Positions 52,643 through 64,000 of a stretch of DNA of 64,000 nucleotides are shown here, piece by piece. A model generated the notes under the pieces. The model searched no databases. It was not told the origin of the DNA and saw only the letters and a program-made list of their open reading frames with translations. The stretch is taken from positions 4,030,001-4,094,000 of the forward strand of contig NZ_CP059973.1 of NCBI RefSeq assembly GCF_009193295.2, read 5' to 3'. This stretch comes from Bacteroides luhongzhouii. Lineage in GTDB: Bacteria > Bacteroidota > Bacteroidia > Bacteroidales > Bacteroidaceae. The stretch's first letter is position 1. The number at the start of each line of letters is the position of its first letter. A program made the position numbers and the translations under genes.

Positions 52643-55600
52643 ATGAAGAAGTTATTGTTGGCAGTTTTTAGTATAACCACCACTTTCTCTCTATATGCGC
52701 AACGGGAAGTTCCGCAGCAACGAATGGAGCAGATTTACGAGGAAGTAAAGACACCATACAAATACGGGCTTGCAGTTGCCCCGGCAGACAATTATCATAA
52801 GATTGATTGTCCTACCGTTTTTCGCCAAGGGAACAAGTGGCTGATGACTTATGTGGTTTACAACGGTAAAGGTGGAACCGATGGTCGTGGTTACGAAACG
52901 TGGATAGCAGAAAGTGACAATCTACTCGAATGGCGCACTTTGGGACGGGTTCTTTCTTATCGGGACGGAAAATGGGACTGCAATCAGCGTGGCGGATTTC
53001 CTGCATTACCGGATATGGAATGGGGTGGAAGCTATGAGCTTCAGACTTATAAAGGTCGCCATTGGATGACTTATATCGGTGGTGAAGGAACGGGCTACGA
53101 AGCTGTAAAAGCCCCGCTTTATGTCGGACTGGCATGGACGAAAGAAGATATTTCTACGGCACATGAATGGGAATCTCTGGACAAACCGATTTTGAGCATC
53201 CATGATAAAGATGCCCAATGGTGGGAAAAACTGACTCAATATAAGAGTACTGTTTATTGGGATAAAGATAAAACATTGGGAGCTCCGTTTGTGATGTATT
53301 ACAACGCGGGCGGCCGTCATCCGGAAACGGATTTAAAAGGCGAACGTGTCGGCATTGCGCTTTCCAAAGATATGAAGACATGGAAACGCTACTCCGGAAA
53401 TCCGGTCTTTGCGCATGAAGCTGATGGAACCATTACAGGAGATGCGCATATCCAAAAGATGGGAGATGTATATGTGATGTTCTATTTCTCTGCTTTTGAA
53501 CCTTCGCGTAAATATAAAGCATTCAATACATTTGCTGCCAGTTATGATTTGGTGAACTGGACCGATTGGAAAGGAGCCGACTTGATTATCCCTTCCAAGA
53601 ACTACGATGAACTGTTTGCTCATAAGAGCTATGTGGTAAAACATGATGGAGTGGTTTATCATTTCTATTGTGCGGTAAACAATGCAGAGCAACGTGGCAT
53701 TGCCATAGCTACCAGTAAGCCGATGGGACGTTCGGCTGTCCGTTTCCCGACTCCGGAGAGTAAGAATCGCCGGCAGATCACGACATTAAATGAGGGTTGG
53801 AAAACCTGGATTACAGAGGCAACTCATTTGAAAGGTCATTTTATGATGCCTGCAAAAACGGTGAATATTCCTCATAATTGGGACGATTATTATGGATACC
53901 GCCAGTTGACACATGGAAACATGCATGGAACGGCTATGTATGTGAAAGATTTCACAGCGGATGTAAAATCCGGGAAACGGTATTTCCTTCGTTTTGATGG
54001 AGTGGGTACATACGCCACCATTACAGTGAATGGAAAGGACTTCGGTCGTCATCCCATAGGGCGCACTACGTTGACTTTGGATGTCACAGATGAATTAAAA
54101 CAGGGAGTAAATCGCCTGGAAGTGAAAGCAGAGCATCCTGAAATGATTGCCGATATGCCTTGGGTATGTGGAGGATGTTCGTCGGAATGGGGATTCAGTG
54201 AGGGGTCCCAGCCGTTAGGTATCTTCCGTCCTGTGGTATTGGAAGTAACAGATGAGATTCGCATAGAACCTTTTGGTGTACATATTTGGAATGATGAAAA
54301 GGCCGCTAACGTATTTGTTGAAACAGAGGTTAAGAATTATAGTAAAACAACAGAAACGGTAGAGTTGGTCAATAAACTAAGCAATGCTGATGGAAAACAA
54401 GTTTTCCGTTTGGTTGAGAAAGTTACTTTAGCTCCGGGAGAAATGAAAGTTATCCGCCAACAGGCTCCTGTTGAGAATCCTGTCTTGTGGAATACGGAAA
54501 ATCCATATCTCTATAAATTAGCCAGCATGATTAAGCGTGATACGAAGACGACAGATGAAATTTCGACACCCTTCGGTATTCGTACCATTAGCTGGCCGGT
54601 AAAACGAAACGATGGAGACGGACGTTTTTACCTGAATGGAAAGCCGGTGTTTATCAATGGAGTATGCGAGTATGAACATCAGTTCGGACAAAGTCATGCG
54701 TTCAGCAATGAACAGGTCGCTGCAAGGGTAAAACAGATACGCGCAGCCGGTTTCAATGCATTCCGGGATGCCCATCAGCCCCATCATCTCGATTATCAGA
54801 GGTATTGGGATGAAGAGGGAATCTTGTTTTGGACACAGTTTTCTGCCCACGTGTGGTATGACACTCCGGAGTTTCGTGAGAACTTTAAAAAATTGCTTCG
54901 TCAATGGGTGAAAGAACGTCGTAATTCTCCGTCAGTGGTGATGTGGGGATTGCAGAATGAAAGCACTTTGCCTCGTGAGTTCGCACAGGAGTGCAGTGAT
55001 CTTATCCGGGAGATGGACCCGACTGCCAAGACAATGCGTGTCATAACAACCTGTAATGGCGGTGAAGGTACAGACTGGAATGTGATTCAAAATTGGAGTG
55101 GTACGTATGGAGGAGATGTGACAAAATATGGTCGTGAGCTCTCTCAAGCGAACCAATTATTGAATGGGGAATATGGAGCGTGGAGAAGTATCGACCTGCA
55201 TACGGAACCGGGAGATTTCCAGGTGAACGGAGTGTGGAGTGAAGACCGTATGTGTCAGCTGATGGAAACTAAAATCCGTTTGGCAGAACAGGCTAAAGAT
55301 AGTGTTTGCGGACAATTCCAGTGGATATACAGCAGTCATGATAATCCCGGACGTCGCCAGCCGGATGAAGCGTATCGCAAGATAGATAAAGTAGGTCCGT
55401 TCAATTATAAAGGATTGGTTACTCCGTGGGAAGAACCGTTGGACGTATATTATATGTATCGTGCCAACTATGTTCCGGCTGCGAAAGACCCGATGGTTTA
55501 CCTGGTATCACATACATGGACCGACCGTTTTGAAAAAGGACGTCGCCGTGCCACCATCGAGGCTTACAGCAATTGTGATTCTGTATTGCTATACAACGAT

Positions 55601-56842
55601 CTGACAAATGAAAAGACAACCTTCCTCGGACGTAAAAAGAACAACGGAACAGGCACTCATTTTATGTGGGAAAACCGGGATATTCGTTATAACATACTTC
55701 GTGCTGTAGGGTATTACAAAGGTAAGCCGGTGGCAGAAGACCTGATAGTATTCAATGGTTTGGAACAAGCCCCTAACTTCGAACTTCTTTATCAGGATGA
55801 TAAAAAGATATTGAAAGGAGAGGCAGGATATAATTATCTGTATCGTCTCAACTGTGGAGGGGATGATTATACAGATAGTTTCGGACAGTTGTGGTTGCAG
55901 GACAATACGAATTATTCCCGCTCATGGGCGGAGAATTTTAAGGATCTGAATCCTTATCTTGCCAGTCAACGTACCACCAATGATCCGATTCGTGGCACCC
56001 GTGACTGGACGGTATTCCAACATTTCCGCTTCGGACGTCATCAGTTGGAATATCGTTTCCCTGTGGCAGACGGAACATATCGTATTGAACTGTATTTCAC
56101 AGAACCTTGGCATGGTACGGGCGGAAGCGCTTCTACCGACTGTGAAGGGCTGCGTATATTCGATGTTGCTGTGAATGATTCTGTTGTATTAGACGACTTG
56201 GACATTTGGGCTGAAAGCGGTCATGACGGAGTTTGTAAGAAGATAGTATATGCCACAGTGAAGGGTGGAATGTTGAAAATTCATTTTCCGGAAGTGAAAG
56301 CAGGACAAGCCTTGATTTCGGGCATTGCTATTGCCAGCACAGATCAGAAACTGAAACCGACGATATTCCCTGCGTCCGGCTGGAGTTGGGAAAAGGCGGA
56401 TAAAGAAGTGATGGAAAAGACTCCGAAAGAGTTGCTTCCGGAAGACAAGAATGCCCGTATCAGTATATCATACGAAGCGGAAACAGCTGTGCTGAGAGGC
56501 AAATTCCAAAAGAAAGAACATCGCAAACAGATGGGAGTGTTTTTTGGTAAAGGAAAAGGCAACAGCATTGAATGGAATGTTTCTACCGGATTGGCACAAG
56601 TGTACGCGCTTCGTTTTAAATATATGAACACTACCGGAAAACCAATACCTGTTTTGATGAAATTCATTGATTCAAAGGGAGTAATATTGAAAGAGGATGT
56701 ATTGAACTTCCCGGAGACACCGGATAAATGGAAGATGATGAGCACCACTACCGGAACCTTTATCAATGCCGGACATTATAAAGTATTACTTTCTGCAGAA
56801 AATATGGACGGAATTGCTTTTGACGCGTTGGATATTCAATAA
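52643..56842 (+). CDS. Multi-domain enzyme: GH43/GH130-like propeller + GH2 + malectin
   Basis: This 1399-residue secreted protein (signal peptide ending SLYAQ) joins two catalytic-type units. The first (about 20-370) is a five-bladed propeller with CPTVFRQGNKWLMTYVVYNG, WIAESDNLLEWRTLG, ALSKDMKTWKRY and TGDAHIQKMGDVYVMFYFSA. The second (about 375-1030) is a complete GH2 enzyme, with sugar-binding, Ig-like and barrel domains; the acid/base is E773 (WGLQNEST) and the likely nucleophile E843 (LLNGEYGAW). Then come a malectin-like domain (about 1050-1230, with YRIELYFTEPWHGTGG) and a C-terminal carbohydrate-binding-like sandwich (about 1270-1399). Substrates are unknown. Linking a propeller to GH2 in one chain suggests two successive cuts on the same glycan. 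Confidence 0.85.
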   Translation: MKKLLLAVFSITTTFSLYAQREVPQQRMEQIYEEVKTPYKYGLAVAPADNYHKIDCPTVFRQGNKWLMTYVVYNGKGGTDGRGYETWIAESDNLLEWRTLGRVLSYRDGKWDCNQRGGFPALPDMEWGGSYELQTYKGRHWMTYIGGEGTGYEAVKAPLYVGLAWTKEDISTAHEWESLDKPILSIHDKDAQWWEKLTQYKSTVYWDKDKTLGAPFVMYYNAGGRHPETDLKGERVGIALSKDMKTWKRYSGNPVFAHEADGTITGDAHIQKMGDVYVMFYFSAFEPSRKYKAFNTFAASYDLVNWTDWKGADLIIPSKNYDELFAHKSYVVKHDGVVYHFYCAVNNAEQRGIAIATSKPMGRSAVRFPTPESKNRRQITTLNEGWKTWITEATHLKGHFMMPAKTVNIPHNWDDYYGYRQLTHGNMHGTAMYVKDFTADVKSGKRYFLRFDGVGTYATITVNGKDFGRHPIGRTTLTLDVTDELKQGVNRLEVKAEHPEMIADMPWVCGGCSSEWGFSEGSQPLGIFRPVVLEVTDEIRIEPFGVHIWNDEKAANVFVETEVKNYSKTTETVELVNKLSNADGKQVFRLVEKVTLAPGEMKVIRQQAPVENPVLWNTENPYLYKLASMIKRDTKTTDEISTPFGIRTISWPVKRNDGDGRFYLNGKPVFINGVCEYEHQFGQSHAFSNEQVAARVKQIRAAGFNAFRDAHQPHHLDYQRYWDEEGILFWTQFSAHVWYDTPEFRENFKKLLRQWVKERRNSPSVVMWGLQNESTLPREFAQECSDLIREMDPTAKTMRVITTCNGGEGTDWNVIQNWSGTYGGDVTKYGRELSQANQLLNGEYGAWRSIDLHTEPGDFQVNGVWSEDRMCQLMETKIRLAEQAKDSVCGQFQWIYSSHDNPGRRQPDEAYRKIDKVGPFNYKGLVTPWEEPLDVYYMYRANYVPAAKDPMVYLVSHTWTDRFEKGRRRATIEAYSNCDSVLLYNDLTNEKTTFLGRKKNNGTGTHFMWENRDIRYNILRAVGYYKGKPVAEDLIVFNGLEQAPNFELLYQDDKKILKGEAGYNYLYRLNCGGDDYTDSFGQLWLQDNTNYSRSWAENFKDLNPYLASQRTTNDPIRGTRDWTVFQHFRFGRHQLEYRFPVADGTYRIELYFTEPWHGTGGSASTDCEGLRIFDVAVNDSVVLDDLDIWAESGHDGVCKKIVYATVKGGMLKIHFPEVKAGQALISGIAIASTDQKLKPTIFPASGWSWEKADKEVMEKTPKELLPEDKNARISISYEAETAVLRGKFQKKEHRKQMGVFFGKGKGNSIEWNVSTGLAQVYALRFKYMNTTGKPIPVLMKFIDSKGVILKEDVLNFPETPDKWKMMSTTTGTFINAGHYKVLLSAENMDGIAFDALDIQ

Positions 56843-56897
56843 ATAAAAACGGGACATTGAAGAGTTATACATACTTCCAAGTGTCCCGTTTTTATTT
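56841..56897. terminator. Bidirectional terminator
   Basis: A 16-bp perfect stem (AAATAAAAACGGGACA at 56841-56856 with TGTCCCGTTTTTATTT at 56882-56897) and a 25-base loop lies between the convergent fusion-enzyme gene and the TlpA-type pseudogene. It overlaps the stop codons at both ends. Confidence 0.87.
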
Positions 56898-57600
56898 ATT
56901 TAAAAAGTTTTATCCCATTTATTTGCCAGTCGTTTTTGGCTGTTCCTTCTGTGAAATTGAATAATTTTGTATTGAGAGGTAATGGCTTGAAAGTTAGGGA
57001 AAATTCGGCTTCTCCACTTTCAGGCAGAAAGAAATGCTCACCAGGGGTAATGCCGTCAGCTTTTTGTAATGTATATGATACACCTTGCTCGTCTACTAAT
57101 TTGGCATTTGCACTTACTTGTATCCAGTAGTGGGGTATATGATATGCATAGAAGTGAACGATAGTGGCTGTATCAGTCAATTCAATCTGCTTCACTTCAA
57201 GAATATCAGTATTGGTCGATTCAAAACTTGGATAATTAACAACTTTTCTATTCGTGTTTTGGGTAATACTCATCTCGCGTTTGGGCACATCCAAATATCT
57301 ACGCATCTTTATACAGCTCTTGAATCTCTTTCATTTCGGGCAAAGCCATGATACAGGGACCACAACCGCTACTCCAGAAATCAAGTAACATATATTTCCC
57401 TTTGAAATCAGCCAAATGATGAATTTTTCCATCTAAATCAAAAAGATCGGCATCTGCCATATCATCTCCTTCCTTCACCGTTTTAGGAGGAAAGAGATTA
57501 ACCCTGATTTCTTGTCCTTCAATGGAAGCTTTCTGCTCTTCGTTTAGTCTGTCATACAAAGCCAGTATTTCTCCCTTATTGGTAAACCTTGAATTGTATA
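56896..57600 (-). pseudogene. TlpA-type thioredoxin gene with internal deletion
   Basis: Two minus-strand pieces form one broken gene. The upstream piece (57600 to 57299) reads NSRFTNKGEILALYDRLNEE, then ADLFDLDGKIHHLADFKGKY and the redox motif FWSSGCGPC, and stops after EIQELYKDA. The downstream piece (57306 to 56896) resumes in another frame with MRRYLDVPKREMSI, the usual end of such a thioredoxin domain, and continues into a C-terminal domain (VEAR-poor, with YAYHIPHYWIQVSANAKLV and LPESGEAEFSLTFKPLP) seen in Bacteroides redox proteins. The middle of the thioredoxin fold, about 60 residues, is missing and the frame is shifted at the join near 57300. The N-terminal part and signal peptide are also absent. 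It cannot make an active product. Confidence 0.82.
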
Positions 57601-57617
57601 CTCGTGTTGTGCTTGTG

Positions 57618-57647
57618 AAACAAGGCTACTTAATAAACAAGGCTACT
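57618..57647. repeat. Short direct repeat at the broken 5' end of the TlpA-type pseudogene
   Basis: AAACAAGGCTACT occurs at 57618-57630 and again at 57635-57647, a period of 17 bases. A short inverted pair CTACT/AGTAG follows. The repeat marks where homology to the thioredoxin gene stops, so it may be a deletion scar. Confidence 0.6.
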
Positions 57648-57656
57648 AAATAGTAG

Positions 57657-61097
<3,441 letters not shown>

Positions 61098-61106
61098 TAG
61101 CAATAA

Positions 61107-63983
<2,877 letters not shown>

Positions 63984-64000
63984 ATGAATCATATAAAGGT

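Noticed and set aside
52643..56842. Two separate genes joined by sequencing error
   Set aside because: The frame is continuous with a sensible linker between propeller and GH2 near residue 370, and no start or ribosome site for a separate GH2 gene is evident.

Overview
The window reads as chromosomal DNA of a gut Bacteroides (Bacteroidales). The evidence is SusC/SusD pairs, an ECF sigma/FecR pair, BACON and DUF4988 domains, many lipoproteins with Asp/Glu/Ser-rich residues just after the lipobox Cys (a surface-export pattern known in Bacteroides), and several matches to the Bacteroides -7 promoter element TAnnTTTG. The species cannot be fixed by eye. I see no tRNA, rRNA, CRISPR array or insertion sequence.

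Region A (1-17.7 kb) starts inside a SusD-like gene, so its SusC partner lies to the left. It runs on through a Calx-beta-like lipoprotein, a TlpA-type thioredoxin, a DUF6029-like barrel protein, three tandem Omp28-like lipoproteins with CxxC motifs, two modular repeat lipoproteins, an S41 protease with BACON and PDZ domains, two small paralogous lipoproteins, a 38-residue lipoprotein-like ORF, and a DsbD-type electron transporter. It has no carbohydrate-active enzyme. It looks like an outer-membrane uptake and thiol-redox system, perhaps for protein or peptide.

Region B (17.7-21.1 kb) is worn accessory DNA: an HU-like protein, a small coiled-coil membrane protein, an amidase broken by an internal deletion, a remnant of an AAA-ATPase-like gene, a possible short transcription unit with its own promoter and terminator, and a DUF5131 gene.

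Region C (21.1-27.4 kb) is a three-gene set, GH127 - parallel beta-helix (GH141-like) - GH78 alpha-L-rhamnosidase. This is the family order I recall from the rhamnogalacturonan-II locus of B. thetaiotaomicron.

Region D (27.4-46.3 kb) is the most interesting part. An ECF sigma factor, a FecR anti-sigma factor and an STN-bearing SusC form a trans-envelope signalling set. With them come a creatininase-family protein, SusD, three paralogous beta-propeller proteins, a PKD/PQQ-propeller lipoprotein, and a sialic-acid catabolic set: NanA/NanL-type lyase, AGE-type epimerase, YhcH-like protein and MFS transporter. No GH33 sialidase is present, so the three propeller paralogs are candidates for a different type of sialic-acid-releasing or -processing enzyme.

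Region E (46.5-64 kb) holds, on the minus strand, a GNAT acetyltransferase and a soluble multi-PAS/GAF histidine kinase. On the plus strand it holds a GH67N/GH20-like lipoprotein, a 1399-residue propeller-GH2-malectin fusion, and two GH2 enzymes. A deleted TlpA-type pseudogene lies on the minus strand between the fusion and the GH2 pair.
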